From: Limnohabitans planktonicus II-D5 | Lineage (GTDB): Bacteria; Pseudomonadota; Gammaproteobacteria; Burkholderiales; Burkholderiaceae_C | Length of the DNA stretch: 64,000 bases | NCBI RefSeq assembly: GCF_001270065.2 | Contig: NZ_LFYT02000001.1 | Span: 248,001 to 312,000, forward strand | Reading direction: 5' to 3' | Shown: positions 17,652-27,525 of the stretch, piece after piece | Layout of the letters: the number at the start of each line of letters is the position of its first letter | Numbering within the stretch: position 1 is the stretch's first letter | Notes under the pieces: model-generated | What the model was told of the DNA's origin: nothing | Databases searched by the model: none | What the model saw: the letters and a program-made list of their open reading frames with translations, nothing else | Program-made: the position numbers and the translations under genes

Positions 17652-18555
17652 CTGTTTCGATTGCTGCATTCGACCAAGGGCGCTGCAGGGTTTTCGAATG
17701 TGCCAGCCATCCAAGCAAGGGGCTGCTCATCTGACTGGGACTTGCCTGGTAATGATTGAAGATGAAGCCCCGTTCTGGGGTGATTCAAAAGCAAGGGTGT
17801 AGCTCAATGTGAGTCAATCATTGCGAAATTTATTGCATCTTCCAATGCCAGGAGATGGTTCGCTGACCCAGCCAAGCTGTTGATCTGGCACGCTGAAGTT
17901 TGAAATGCGTGAGGCATGTCATCTGGAATGCGTTCATTGGATTGAGATTCGGGTGCGGGGAAGATCACCAATCTCGAACATCGTTGAGCACATTGCTGCC
18001 AGATGAATGGGTTTCAATATTCCAAAGTTTTGATCAGCGCGAAAATGAGGATCAATGGGCAAAACCATCGACAAATTCATCTGAAAAAAAGACTATTGCA
18101 CGGAAATCTCTCGAGATGGCTGTAAATCTCAGGGCCTCGAATTTTTGGGCCTCTTTGGGGATGGCTCACCGCCATTTCGTATGTTGTCAGTGCTTCGCAG
18201 AGGGTGTTGTTGTGACCCGTGGAATGCCCACCCGTTGCGATGTCGCTCTCTTGCTGAGCGGTCCAAAGTCTGGTTGCTGTCTTACTCGAAAATGTCTTGC
18301 ATTTGCGTATGCCCGAGAGCGCAAAAAGAGCCAGCTCATCACCAGAAATTTGATGAGCCTGGCCAACCCTTTTTGATTGTCTGAACGGGAAAATTGAGGG
18401 GAAATCTAAGGTGCTGCGCTGTAGATTTCGATAAAGTCCGCTCGGTTCTGAGTGGTTGAGAGGACTGGGCAAAAGGCGTTTTCAAAGGGGGGCGCAAAGG
18501 GGGGGCGTTTTGCGCTACTCGAAAGGGCGCTGCACTTTTTAAACGGACTTGATGT
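17652..18555. other. About 0.9 kb without a recognised gene
   Basis: Frames are open on both strands here (plus 17900-18376, minus 18077-18472), but neither translation resembles a known family or carries a convincing start. Composition is intermediate between the AT-rich two-component genes and the GC-rich genes beyond. It abuts the 3' end of tRNA-Thr. It may be decayed sequence; I see no repeat, terminator or RNA gene that I can support. Confidence 0.5.
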
Positions 18556-18556
18556 T

Positions 18557-18632
18557 TGGTGCCGGAGAGATGAATCGAACACCCGACCTTCTCATTACGA
18601 ATGAGCTGCTCTACCGACTGACCTACACCGGC
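18557..18632 (-). tRNA. tRNA-Thr(CGU)
   Basis: Read on the minus strand, the sequence begins GCCGGTG, has anticodon loop TTCGTAA (anticodon CGT), T-loop TTCGATT and ends with an encoded CCA. The acceptor stem has one T-T mismatch (6-67), and the D stem starts GGTC against GAGC, a G-G mismatch at 11-24. The usual sequence would be GCTC. It lies 13 bases after the fbp stop on the same strand, so it may be processed from that transcript. Confidence 0.88.
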
Positions 18633-18645
18633 TGACCTTCAAAAA

Positions 18646-19650
18646 TTATACCTGCGCGTGGTAACTGGTGACGCGTTCAACTTCGTTTTTGGAGCCGAGG
18701 ATGACGCTCACGCGTTCGTGCAATTGGCTCGGTGGCAGGTCGAGGATGCGCTGTTTGCCGTTGGTGGCAGCGCCACCGGCTTGTTCGATCAGCCAGCTCA
18801 TGGGGTTGGCTTCGTACATCAGGCGCAACTTGCCAGCTTTGTGCGGCTCGCGCTTGTCCCAGGGGTACAAGAAGACGCCACCACGGGTCAGGATGCGGTG
18901 CACATCAGCCACCATGCTGGCGATCCAGCGCATGTTGAAATCCTTGCTGCGAGGGCCTTCCTTGCCTTGCAGACATTCATCGATGTAGCGGCGCACGGGT
19001 TCGTCCCAGTGGCGCATATTGCTCATGTTGATGGCGAACTCTTTGGTGTCTGCGGGCACTTGCAGGTTTTCTTGCGTGAGCACGAAGGAGCCTTGCTCGC
19101 GGTCCAGGGTGAACATGGCCACGCCATCGCCTACGGTGAGCACCAGTGTGGTTTGAGGACCATACACGCAGTAGCCTGCAGCCACTTGATGCTTGCCCGC
19201 TTGCAAGAAGTCCTGCTCGGTCACGCCCTGGCTGCCTTCGGGCTTTTTGAGCACACTGAAGATGGTGCCGATGCTGACGTTGACATCGATGTTTGACGAG
19301 CCATCGAGGGGGTCAAACAGCAAGAGGTATTCGCCTTGCGGGTAGCGGTTGGGCACCAGGTAGATGCTGTCCATTTCTTCCGAGGCCATGGCCGCCAGGT
19401 GCCCGCCCCATTCGTTGGCTTCAAGCAGCACTTCGTTGGCGATGATGTCGAGTTTTTTCTGGACTTCGCCTTGCACGTTTTCGCTGTCGGCACTGCCCAG
19501 CACACCGCCCAAAGCGCCTTTGTTGACGGCGTGGCTGATGCTTTTGCAAGCGCGGGCGACCACTTCGAGCAGCAGGCGCAGGTCAGCCGGGATGTGGCCT
19601 TTGTCGCGTTGCTGCTCGACCAGATAGCGGGAGAGGGAAATTTTGCTCAT
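18646..19650 (-). CDS. fbp: Fructose-1,6-bisphosphatase class I
   Basis: Hydrolyses fructose-1,6-bisphosphate to fructose-6-phosphate in gluconeogenesis or the Calvin cycle; cytoplasmic, Mg-dependent. The 334-residue product carries the active-site signature [12 protein letters not shown], the segment [20 protein letters not shown] (metal ligands) and the C-terminal [21 protein letters not shown] use ATG 19650, with AAGGAA in front, rather than an earlier in-frame ATG at 19683. It follows pepN by 34 bases, in a likely prfB-pepN-fbp transcript. Confidence 0.96.
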   Translation of the reverse strand: MSKISLSRYLVEQQRDKGHIPADLRLLLEVVARACKSISHAVNKGALGGVLGSADSENVQGEVQKKLDIIANEVLLEANEWGGHLAAMASEEMDSIYLVPNRYPQGEYLLLFDPLDGSSNIDVNVSIGTIFSVLKKPEGSQGVTEQDFLQAGKHQVAAGYCVYGPQTTLVLTVGDGVAMFTLDREQGSFVLTQENLQVPADTKEFAINMSNMRHWDEPVRRYIDECLQGKEGPRSKDFNMRWIASMVADVHRILTRGGVFLYPWDKREPHKAGKLRLMYEANPMSWLIEQAGGAATNGKQRILDLPPSQLHERVSVILGSKNEVERVTSYHAQV

Positions 19651-19684
19651 GGGGTTTCCTTGATTCGGTTCAGGCGGCGTCAAT

Positions 19685-22387
19685 TCAAGCAGCGTTCAGC
19701 GCACGGCTGATGACTTCTCGCACGTCGTTGCTCAGGTCTGCTTTAGCGGCCACGCGTTCGATGGCCACTTGGGCTGCGCTGCGGTAGGGCTCAGCCAATC
19801 GACTCCAGCGGTCCATGGCACGGGCCAGGCGGGCGGCCACTTGCGGATTGATGGCGTCGAGCGCCAGCACCTGCTCGCTCCAGTACACATAACCTGCCGC
19901 GTCGGTGCGGTGGAAACCTGCCGGGTTGGCGCTGCAGTAGCTGAAGATCAGGCTGCGGGCTCGGTTGGGGTTGCGCAGGCTGAAGTCGGCATGCTTCATG
20001 AGCTGGCGCACACGCGGCAGCACATCGCCAGCGCGGTCGGGCGCACCGGCTTGCAGGGCAAACCATTTGTCGATGACCAGGGCTTCGTGCTGGAAAAGTT
20101 TGTGGAAACGCTCCAGCGCGTCGTGCGACAAAGCGTGACCGCTGACCACCAGGGCCGACAGCGCGTTGACGCGGTCGGTCATATTGCCCGCATCCTTGAA
20201 CTGCTGGTACACGCGGCCGGGTGTCACGTCGTCGCCCGACTGAACGGCGGCAATACACAGCATGCCCATGGCCAGACCCGACAGGGCGCGGCGGCCGCTG
20301 GATTGGGCGTCCGGCGAGTAGGCACCGTTGTGCTTGTGAGCATCCCAGGCCCATTGCCAGTCGGCTTGCAAAGCGGTGGCCAGTTGCAGGCGCATGGCTT
20401 CGCGCAGGGCGTGCACGCGCTGGGGGTCCACCACGCTCAGTTGGTCCGCGATGTAGTTCTCGGACGGCAGGGTAAGTGCCAGGTCCTTGAAGGCCGCATC
20501 CAGACCGGGGTGGCGCAGCACGTTGCGCAGCGCAGTGACCAGCTCGTCGGACAACACAGGGCCGGTGATGTCTTGCGTCAGCGCTTGCACAGCGCTTTGC
20601 ATCATCAGGCGTTGACCGGCTTCCCACTGATTGAAGGGGTCACTGTCGTGGGCCAGCAAGATCAGCAGGTCGTTGGCGTTCAGGCCGTCTTCCAGAACCA
20701 CCGGGGCACTGAAACCTCGCAGCAGTGATGGCACGGGTTCGCTGTCGATGTTGGCAAAGGTGAAGTTGGCGCTGGCCTCGGTCAGCACCAGGGTTTGCTG
20801 CAGCGCACTGTCAGCTGTTCCTGCCCGTTGCAGCGGCAGGGCTTGGCCATCGCGGTTGAGCAGACCCAGCGTGACCGGGATCACGAAGGGCAGTTTGCTG
20901 GCTTGGTCGGGCGTGGCGGGGCAGCTTTGCTTGAGCGTGAGGGTGTAGCTGCGCTCGGCCGCGTTGTAGACGCCACGCGCTTGCAGGCGCGGTGTGCCCG
21001 CCTGGCTGTACCAGCGCTTGAAGGTGCTCAGGTTTTGCGCCAAGGCCGAACCGGGGTTGGCGTCGGCAATGGCTTGCGCAAAGTCGTCGCAGGTCACGGC
21101 TTGGCCGTCGTGGCGCTCAAAGTAGAGCTTCATGCCCTTGGCAAAACCGGCACGACCCAGGCTGTCTTCGGGCGTGGCCACCAGGGTCTGCATCATGCGA
21201 ACGACTTCGGAGCCTTTTTCGTAGATGGTGACGGTGTAGAAGTTGTTGATCTCGACATAGCTGTCGGGGCGCACGGGGTGGGCCATGGGGCCTGCGTCTT
21301 CGGCAAACTGCACGGTGCGCAGCACGCGCACGTCTTCGATGCGTTTGACGGCACGGGCGCTGGCAACGCCTGCCATGTCCTGGCTGAATTCCTGGTCGCG
21401 AAAGACCGTGAGGCCTTCTTTGAGCGAGAGCTGGAACCAGTCGCGGCAGGTGATGCGGTTGCCGGTCCAGTTGTGGAAGTACTCATGGCCGACGACCGAT
21501 TCGATGTTGCCAAAATCCATGTCGGTGGCGGTGGCCGGGTTCGCCAACACGTATTTGGTGTTGAAGATGTTCAGGCCTTTGTTTTCCATCGCGCCCATGT
21601 TGAAGTCGCTGGTGGCGACGATCATGAAGCGTTCCAGGTCCAGCGGCAGGCCAAATCGGGCTTCGTCCCAGGCCACGCTGGCCATGAGCGAGTTCATGGC
21701 GTGTTCGGTCTTGTCCAGGTCGCCAGGGCGCACGAACACTTGCAACAAGTGCTCGGTGCCGCTGCGACTGGTGATGCGCTGCTCGCGCGCGACCAGCTGA
21801 CCGGCGACGAGTGCGAACAGGTAGCAGGGCTTTTTGTGCGGGTCAAGCCACTTGGCAAAGTGACGCCCGTCGTCCAGCGCGCCTTGCTCAACCAGATTGC
21901 CATTACTCAGCAGCACCGGGTATTTGTTCTTGTCGGCACGCAGCGTGACGGTGTAGCTGGCCATCACATCGGGGCGATCCAGGAAGTAGGTGATGCGTCT
22001 AAAACCCTCGGCTTCGCATTGCGTAAAGAACGTGCCCTGGCTGACGTACAGGCCCATCAGCTGAGTGTTCTTTTCCGGGTTGCAGGTGGTGAAGATTTCC
22101 AGGTCAAAGGGCTCAGGGCCTTCGGGCAAGTTCTCGAGTACCAGCTGGCCACCGTCCATCTTGAACGAGGTGCCACCACCGTTGACCAGCACACGGGCCA
22201 AGTTGAGGTCTTCGCCATCCAGCCGCAGCGGCTGTGCCGCCACGTCAGGGTTGCGGTGCAGCCGCATCTTGTTGAGCACCCGGGTTTTCGTGGGGTCGAG
22301 GTCGAACGTCAGATCGACCGTGTCGATACAGAAAGCCGGAGCGGCATAAGCCTCCCGGTGAACCGCGGTGGGTTGTCCTTCACGCAT
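19685..22387 (-). CDS. pepN: Aminopeptidase N (M1 family)
   Basis: Zinc metalloprotease that removes N-terminal residues from peptides in the cytoplasm. The 900-residue product has the exopeptidase motif GAMEN at about 265, the zinc site HEYFHNW at about 301 with the second Glu about 18 residues later ([13 protein letters not shown]), and a C-terminal helical domain ending in EVISRALNA. Length is close to the enteric enzyme (870). Start ATG 22387 is favoured by GGAG 6 bases upstream; GTG 22390 is possible. The gene is 33 bases after prfB. Confidence 0.96.
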   Translation of the reverse strand: MREGQPTAVHREAYAAPAFCIDTVDLTFDLDPTKTRVLNKMRLHRNPDVAAQPLRLDGEDLNLARVLVNGGGTSFKMDGGQLVLENLPEGPEPFDLEIFTTCNPEKNTQLMGLYVSQGTFFTQCEAEGFRRITYFLDRPDVMASYTVTLRADKNKYPVLLSNGNLVEQGALDDGRHFAKWLDPHKKPCYLFALVAGQLVAREQRITSRSGTEHLLQVFVRPGDLDKTEHAMNSLMASVAWDEARFGLPLDLERFMIVATSDFNMGAMENKGLNIFNTKYVLANPATATDMDFGNIESVVGHEYFHNWTGNRITCRDWFQLSLKEGLTVFRDQEFSQDMAGVASARAVKRIEDVRVLRTVQFAEDAGPMAHPVRPDSYVEINNFYTVTIYEKGSEVVRMMQTLVATPEDSLGRAGFAKGMKLYFERHDGQAVTCDDFAQAIADANPGSALAQNLSTFKRWYSQAGTPRLQARGVYNAAERSYTLTLKQSCPATPDQASKLPFVIPVTLGLLNRDGQALPLQRAGTADSALQQTLVLTEASANFTFANIDSEPVPSLLRGFSAPVVLEDGLNANDLLILLAHDSDPFNQWEAGQRLMMQSAVQALTQDITGPVLSDELVTALRNVLRHPGLDAAFKDLALTLPSENYIADQLSVVDPQRVHALREAMRLQLATALQADWQWAWDAHKHNGAYSPDAQSSGRRALSGLAMGMLCIAAVQSGDDVTPGRVYQQFKDAGNMTDRVNALSALVVSGHALSHDALERFHKLFQHEALVIDKWFALQAGAPDRAGDVLPRVRQLMKHADFSLRNPNRARSLIFSYCSANPAGFHRTDAAGYVYWSEQVLALDAINPQVAARLARAMDRWSRLAEPYRSAAQVAIERVAAKADLSNDVREVISRALNAA

Positions 22388-22420
22388 CACTAACTCCGTT
22401 TTCGTTGAGGTCTGAGCAGC

Positions 22421-23525
22421 TCAGAGGCCTTGTTTCAGTGAGGCTTCGATGAACGCATCGAGGTCGCCATCGAGCACCTTTTGGGTGGCCGAAATTTCGA
22501 CGTTCGTACGCAAATCCTTGATGCGGCTGTTGTCCAGCACATAGCTGCGGATTTGGTGACCCCAGCCCACATCCGTCTTGGTGTCTTCCAGCTTTTGCTG
22601 CTCTTCCATGCGTTTACGCATCTCAAAGTCATACAGGCGCGAGCGCAGGCGTTGCCAAGCCACATCGCGGTTGCTGTGCTGGCTGCGGCCGTCTTGGCAC
22701 TGCACCACGATGCCCGTGGGGATGTGGGTCAGGCGCACGGCCGAATCGGTCTTGTTGATGTGCTGACCACCCGCGCCGCTGGCACGAAAGGTGTCGGTCC
22801 GCACATCCGACGGGTTGATGTTGATCTCGATCGAGTCATCGATCTCGGGGTACACAAACAACGATGCGAACGAGGTGTGGCGGCCACCCGACGAGTCGAA
22901 GGGGCTCTTGCGCACCAAACGGTGCACGCCGGTTTCGGTGCGCAGCAGGCCAAAGGCGTACTCGCCTTCGATCTTGATGGTCGCGCCCTTGATGCCTGCG
23001 GTGTCACCTGGGGTTTCGTCTTCCACCGTAGCCTTGAAGCCTTTGCGTTCGGCGTACTTGATGTACTGGCGCAGCAGCATGCTGGCCCAGTCACAAGCTT
23101 CGGTGCCGCCAGCGCCTGCCTGGATGTCGACAAAGCAGTTGAGCGGGTCGGCCTCGTGGCGGAACATGCGGCGGAATTCGAGGTCTTCGACCAGCTTGGC
23201 CAGTTTGGCGGCTTCGGCTTCAATGGTTTGCAAGCCGGCATCGTCGCCTTCTTCCTTGCTCATTTCAAAGAGTTCAAGGTTGTCGGCCAGCTCGCTGGTC
23301 AGGTTGGTGATGGTCACCACCACACCGTCCAGGGCTTTTTTCTCTTTGCCCAGTTCCTGGGCTTTTTTGGGGTCGTTCCAGACCGTGGGATCTTCGAGCG
23401 ATGCGTTGACGGTTCTCAGCCGTTCAGATTTGGCATCGTAGTCAAAGATACCCCCGTAATTCTTGGGTCCGGGCGCTCAGGTCTGTGAGGGTGGTGCCGA
23501 TTTGGTTGATGTGTTCTGCGTCCAT
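22421..23525 (-). CDS. prfB: Peptide chain release factor 2, with programmed +1 frameshift
   Basis: RF2 recognises UAA and UGA and triggers peptide release. The gene is split into two frames. An ATG at 23525 opens 27 codons ending GGG TAT CTT TGA C, and the in-frame TGA is at 23442-23444. Slipping +1 on CTT leads into the second frame, [11 protein letters not shown] onward, for a total of 367 residues. The run of Gs before TATCTTTGAC is the internal Shine-Dalgarno that drives shifting. The main part has the GGQ motif ([14 protein letters not shown]) and [13 protein letters not shown] for stop-codon reading. RF2 therefore regulates its own synthesis, as known for the family. It heads the pepN-fbp unit. 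Confidence 0.97.
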
Positions 23526-23602
23526 GAGGATTCTCTTCTATACGGTTCACTAAACCGTCGATTTTCTCATGACTTGCCCCTTGGGCCTTGGTGAGCAGGA
23601 CT

Positions 23603-24151
23603 TTAAAACTTGCGTCCGTACGAGAACATCAGGCCCGCAGTGCCCAGCAGCTTCATTTGCACCGAGTCGTGTTCATTGAAGTTGTAACCAATGGATGGGA
23701 TCACGGCAGGCGAAAAGCCGTTGTTGTTCAAAGGCACCTTGTTTTGGTACTTGCCCACATAGCCGTAAAGCATGCCGCCGGTGACCTTCACAAACAATTT
23801 GGGGTTGCCCAACAGGCCGTTGAATTGTTGGCCAGCGTACACATAGACCGTGGGCTGACCAAAGGAATTGCTGAAAAAGCTGACGCCGCACAAGCGTCCA
23901 CCGGGCAGTTGTTCATCCACTGCGACCATCACCACATGTTTGTGATCGGGGCTGGAGCTGAAGTGGTGGGTGAACGGGGAGAAGGTGAACTCGCCCTTGT
24001 GAGTGGGTTCTGCTGCCCCTTGCACAGCCAGAAAGTCCGGGCAGTAGTAACGGTTCGGTTCGGCGGCGTGTGACGCAAACGGGCTCAACATCCACAGCAG
24101 ACCCAAACACCCAGATGAAAAAAATCGCACCAATGTCTCCCTGACAAACAA
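23603..24151 (-). CDS. Exported beta-rich protein, probably outer-membrane
   Basis: The 182-residue product has a signal peptide (FFSSGCLGLLWMLSPFASHA, then AEPNRY). The mature part is rich in Gly, Phe and Tyr in short alternating strands (GMLYGYVGKYQNKVPLNNNG; AVIPSIGYNFNE; GLMFSYGRKF), ending in an aromatic residue as in outer-membrane barrels. Similar short proteins in related bacteria are, in my recollection, annotated as sn-glycerol-3-phosphate transporter on thin evidence. I do not assign a function. It stands alone between prfB and a hydrolase gene. Confidence 0.7.
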   Translation of the reverse strand: MFVRETLVRFFSSGCLGLLWMLSPFASHAAEPNRYYCPDFLAVQGAAEPTHKGEFTFSPFTHHFSSSPDHKHVVMVAVDEQLPGGRLCGVSFFSNSFGQPTVYVYAGQQFNGLLGNPKLFVKVTGGMLYGYVGKYQNKVPLNNNGFSPAVIPSIGYNFNEHDSVQMKLLGTAGLMFSYGRKF

Positions 24152-24220
24152 AACGGCGATTCTAGGGGCTCGAGGGTCTGAAGATGTGACAAAAAGTCAT
24201 GAGGGTGCCGTTGCGGCCTG

Positions 24221-25135
24221 TCAGCTCAAAAACTCTTCCAGCAATCGGGCCAGCACCTCGGGTTGGTCGTGGTGCATCATGTGGCCCGCGTCCTGGATCA
24301 CCTCCAGCCTCACTTGAGGCACGGATTGGAGGCGTTCATGGTACTCGGCCAGGGTGTAAGTGCCTTTCCACCATTGGCTCAGCGAGTCGTCCGATGCTTC
24401 AACAGCCAGCAGGGGCGGCGTGATGCGTTTGTAGGTTTCAAGCGTTTCTTCGACCCTGTAGATGTAGGGGTTGCTCACCTTGTGGGCAGAGTCGCCCAAG
24501 ATGCGCCACTGGCCGTCGCTGCCTTCGCTTGCCCAGTGCTGCGCCAGCCAGTCGGCCTTGTTCTGAGGCAGTCGGTGGTTGGTTTTCATCAGGCGGGCGG
24601 CGACGCCTGCTGCGTCGGTATAGGGCTTGAGCTCGTTTTTTCCTTCGCTTTGGGCCTTGAGTCCGTCCAGCCACTGGGCCATGCGGCCCGGGGCCTGCGA
24701 AGGGCGCGACACGGGCAGGCCAAAGCCTTCGAGGTTGACCAAGCGGCGAACACGCTCTGGGCGGGCACCGGTGTACATCATCACCACATTGCCGCCCATG
24801 CTGTGGCCGACCAGGTCGATTGCTTGCCCAGGGTAGAAGTGGTCGAGCAGCGCGTCCAGGTCGCCCAAGTAGTCGGGCAGCCAGTAGCTGTCGGTGGGAG
24901 GCGATGCGGTCAGGCCATACCCGCGCCAGTCAAAGGCGATGATGGGGCGCTGCTGGACAAAGGCTTCGCTCAAGGCGTCCACCATGAATTGGTAGGAGGC
25001 GGCCACGTCCATCCAGCCGTGGGCCAGCACCAGCGGTGTGGCTGTGCCTGCGGGGTTGCCCCAGTGGCGAACGTGGTAACGGCAGCCGCGCAGTGACACA
25101 AAAGTGCTCGTGGATTCTCTTAAAACTTGGTACAT
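24221..25135 (-). CDS. Alpha/beta-fold hydrolase
   Basis: Esterase/lipase-like enzyme of unknown substrate. The 304-residue product has the oxyanion region LVLAHGWMDVAASYQFMVDA, nucleophile elbow GHSMGG at about 121-126 and a late catalytic His in QDAGHMMHHDQPEVLARLLE, which is the standard catalytic order. The frame is open much further upstream, but ATG 25135 (MYQVLRESTSTFV) is the only sensible start before the divergent synthetase gene. The two starts are only 27 bases apart, so promoters must overlap one or both genes. Confidence 0.88.
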   Translation of the reverse strand: MYQVLRESTSTFVSLRGCRYHVRHWGNPAGTATPLVLAHGWMDVAASYQFMVDALSEAFVQQRPIIAFDWRGYGLTASPPTDSYWLPDYLGDLDALLDHFYPGQAIDLVGHSMGGNVVMMYTGARPERVRRLVNLEGFGLPVSRPSQAPGRMAQWLDGLKAQSEGKNELKPYTDAAGVAARLMKTNHRLPQNKADWLAQHWASEGSDGQWRILGDSAHKVSNPYIYRVEETLETYKRITPPLLAVEASDDSLSQWWKGTYTLAEYHERLQSVPQVRLEVIQDAGHMMHHDQPEVLARLLEEFLS

Positions 25136-25162
25136 ATGGGCCCCATCATACGGAGACAAACC

Positions 25163-26896
25163 ATGAAAAAGAGTCGCACCCATGACCGTTACGCCAGCGT
25201 GCACCAGGGTTTTGGCTGGAAGGTGCCTCAAAACTTCAACATTGCGCAGGTGTGTTCCGGGCGTTGGGCTGCACAAGCAGATGCCGCCCGCCGCGTGGCG
25301 GTGCGCGAACATGTGCAGGGCGCACCCGCGCGGCAGTGGACTTTTGCCCAGTTGCAGCAGGCGGCCAACCGCCTGAGCCAGGTTTTGACGCGGTTGGGCG
25401 TGCAGCGCGGTGATCGGGTGGCCATCGTCATGCCCCAGCGCTTTGAGACCGCCGTGGCCTACATGGCGGTGTTGCAAATGGGCGCGGTGGCCATGCCGCT
25501 GTCGATGCTGTTTGGGCCGGAGGCGCTGTCTTTTCGCATCAACGATAGCCAGGCCCGAGTGGCCATTTGCGACGAGGCTGCGGTGGCCGCAGTGCTGCAG
25601 GCACGACCCGACTGCCCGGGCTTGCAGACGCTGATCGGCGTGGGTCATGCCTCCGTGCAGGCTGATCTGGACTACGACACAGCGCTGGCCGCCGAGTCGG
25701 GCCGGTTCAAGCCCGTGCGCACATTTGCCGAAGACCCCGCCGTGCTGATCTACACCAGCGGCACCACCGGCAACCCCAAGGGCGCGCTGATCCCGCACCG
25801 AGCCATGATGGGCAACCTCACGGGTTTTGTGTGCAGCCAGAACTGGTTTGGCTTTGACCCTTTTAAAGCCGAGCGCCCTTCGAAAGCGGTGTTCTGGTCG
25901 CCCGCCGACTGGGCCTGGACCGGCGGGTTGATGGACGCGCTGCTGCCCAGCCTGTACTTTGGCCGGCCCATCGTGGCCTTCAACGGGCGTTTTTCACCCG
26001 AGGTGGCGTTCGAGATCTTGCACAGCCACGGCGTGACGCACACCTTTTTGTTCCCGACCGCGCTCAAGGCCATGATGAAGGCCGTGCCCGATGCGAAGGC
26101 GCGCTACCGCCTCAAGCTGCAGGCCATCATGAGCGCGGGCGAGGCCGTGGGCGACGCGGTGTTTGCGTATTGCCAGCAGCAGCTGGGCGTGACGGTGAAC
26201 GAGATGTTTGGCCAGACCGAGATCAACTACGTGGTGGGCAACTGCGCGCGCCTGTGGCCCGCCAAACCCGGCAGCATGGGCAAGGGCTACCCCGGTCACC
26301 GCGTGGCGGTGATCGACGAAGCGGGCCAGCAGTGCTCCGCAGGCACGCCTGGCGAAGTGGCCGTGAACCGCTTTGACGTGCATGGTCACCCCGACCCGGT
26401 GTTCTTTTTGGGCTACTGGAACAACGACAAAGCCACCCAGGCCAAATACACGGGCGACTGGTGCCGCACCGGCGACATGGCTGTGGCAGATGAAGACGGC
26501 TACCTCTGGTACCAAGGCCGCACCGACGACATGTTCAAGGCGGCGGGCTACCGCATCGGTCCGGGTGAGATTGAGAACTGCCTGGTCAAGCACCCGGCCG
26601 TGGCCAACGCTGCCGTGGTGCCCAAACCCGACCAGGACCGGGGGGCGTTGGTCAAGGCCTATGTGGTGCTGTCGCCCGACGCGTTGGCGCAGCGCTCGCG
26701 TGCGGTCAGCAGCGCACAGTTCGAGGACGAGGTGCGCCAGTCGCTGCAGTTGCATGTGCGCGCCTTGTTGGCGCCTTATGAGTACCCGAAAGAGATCGAG
26801 TTCATCGAGCAGTTGCCGATGACCACCACCGGCAAGGTGCAGCGCCGCGTGCTGCGTTTGCAAGAGGAGGCGCGGGCCAAGGGCGCGGCGACCTGA
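25163..26896 (+). CDS. Acyl-CoA synthetase (AMP-forming, acetyl/medium-chain type)
   Basis: Activates a carboxylic acid to its CoA thioester through an acyl-AMP. The 577-residue product has the AMP-binding P-loop YTSGTTGNPKGALI near 195-208. It also has the A5 motif VNEMFGQTEINYVVGN, hinge GRTDDMFKAAGYRIGPGEIE and the C-terminal lysine in PMTTTGKVQRRVLR. The region WSPADWAWTGGLMDALLPSL places it with acetyl-/medium-chain synthetases; the exact acid is not evident. Start ATG 25163 has CGGAG 8 bases upstream. The gene is followed by a REP array. Confidence 0.93.
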   Translation: MKKSRTHDRYASVHQGFGWKVPQNFNIAQVCSGRWAAQADAARRVAVREHVQGAPARQWTFAQLQQAANRLSQVLTRLGVQRGDRVAIVMPQRFETAVAYMAVLQMGAVAMPLSMLFGPEALSFRINDSQARVAICDEAAVAAVLQARPDCPGLQTLIGVGHASVQADLDYDTALAAESGRFKPVRTFAEDPAVLIYTSGTTGNPKGALIPHRAMMGNLTGFVCSQNWFGFDPFKAERPSKAVFWSPADWAWTGGLMDALLPSLYFGRPIVAFNGRFSPEVAFEILHSHGVTHTFLFPTALKAMMKAVPDAKARYRLKLQAIMSAGEAVGDAVFAYCQQQLGVTVNEMFGQTEINYVVGNCARLWPAKPGSMGKGYPGHRVAVIDEAGQQCSAGTPGEVAVNRFDVHGHPDPVFFLGYWNNDKATQAKYTGDWCRTGDMAVADEDGYLWYQGRTDDMFKAAGYRIGPGEIENCLVKHPAVANAAVVPKPDQDRGALVKAYVVLSPDALAQRSRAVSSAQFEDEVRQSLQLHVRALLAPYEYPKEIEFIEQLPMTTTGKVQRRVLRLQEEARAKGAAT

Positions 26897-26916
26897 AAGG
26901 CCGAACGCAAGTCCAT

Positions 26917-27352
26917 GTCGGAATCTGCGAGTGCCGACCTGCGGGGACAAGTTTTTTGTAGGTCGGCGGTCGAAGACCCCGACACTTGTTTGATCCCCCG
27001 GCAAAGCCTCCATCGGTCATATGCGCCTTGCCAACCCATGTCGGACTCTTCGAGTGCCGACCTGCGGGGACAAGTCTTTTGTAGGTCGGCGGTCGAAGAC
27101 CCCGACACTTGTGTGATCCCCAGGCAAAGCCCGTACCGACCATATGCGCCTTGCCAAGGCCTGTCGGACTCTTCGAGTGCCGACCTACGGGGACATGTCC
27201 TTTGTAGGTCGGTGGTCGAAGACCCCGACACTTGTGTGATCCCCCGGCAAAGCCTGCATCGGTCATATGCGCCTTGCCAACCCATGTCGGACTCTTCGAG
27301 TGCCGACCTACTGAGACAGCGCCCTTGTAGGTCGGTGGTCGAAGACCCCGAC
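26917..27352 (+). repeat. REP array: four tandem units with exact 123-bp period
   Basis: GTCGG heads occur at 26917, 27040, 27163 and 27286. Each unit contains one hairpin with inner stem ACTC/GAGT (first unit has AATC), a short spacer, and a second hairpin in the opposite sense, GTAG followed by GTCGG with inner stem GGTC/GACC. A conserved 55-base linker containing cttgccaac completes the unit. The last unit lacks the linker. The array fills the gap between the synthetase gene and tas. Confidence 0.95.
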
Positions 27353-27525
27353 ATGGGCCTTTGCCGGAGGCCTCAGTGTCTGACCCAAAGGCTCAAGCTG
27401 CAACTCCCTTGTTGATTGAACACCTCACAGGACCGTATCCCTTCAGCATGACAAAATAAGCACGATCAGTCTGGGCGCACCATGTGCCCGCAGTGATCGA
27501 ACAAAAAACTTCACAGGAAACCCCC

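Noticed and set aside
17900..18376. 158-codon plus-strand frame before tRNA-Thr
   Set aside because: No recognisable family, no ribosome site, and an equally long antisense frame; kept only as part of the unexplained gap.
20795..22393. 532-codon frame on the plus strand opposite pepN
   Set aside because: It is the antisense shadow of a GC-rich gene. The pepN side carries GAMEN and HEYFH motifs; this side has none and no ribosome site.
23603..24151. PagP lipid A palmitoyltransferase
   Set aside because: Size and signal peptide are suggestive, but the conserved PagP catalytic region and order of motifs could not be matched.
24221..25798. 525-residue version of the alpha/beta hydrolase
   Set aside because: The extra N-terminal 220 residues are the antisense of the acyl-CoA synthetase; the natural start is at 25135.
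26917..27352. CRISPR array
   Set aside because: The unit is wholly repeated with no unique spacers, it is itself two hairpins, and there are no cas genes.
26776..27415. Frames on both strands encoding repeated peptides downstream of the synthetase
   Set aside because: They arise because the REP unit is 123 bp, a multiple of three. The DNA palindromes explain the sequence and no ribosome site fits.
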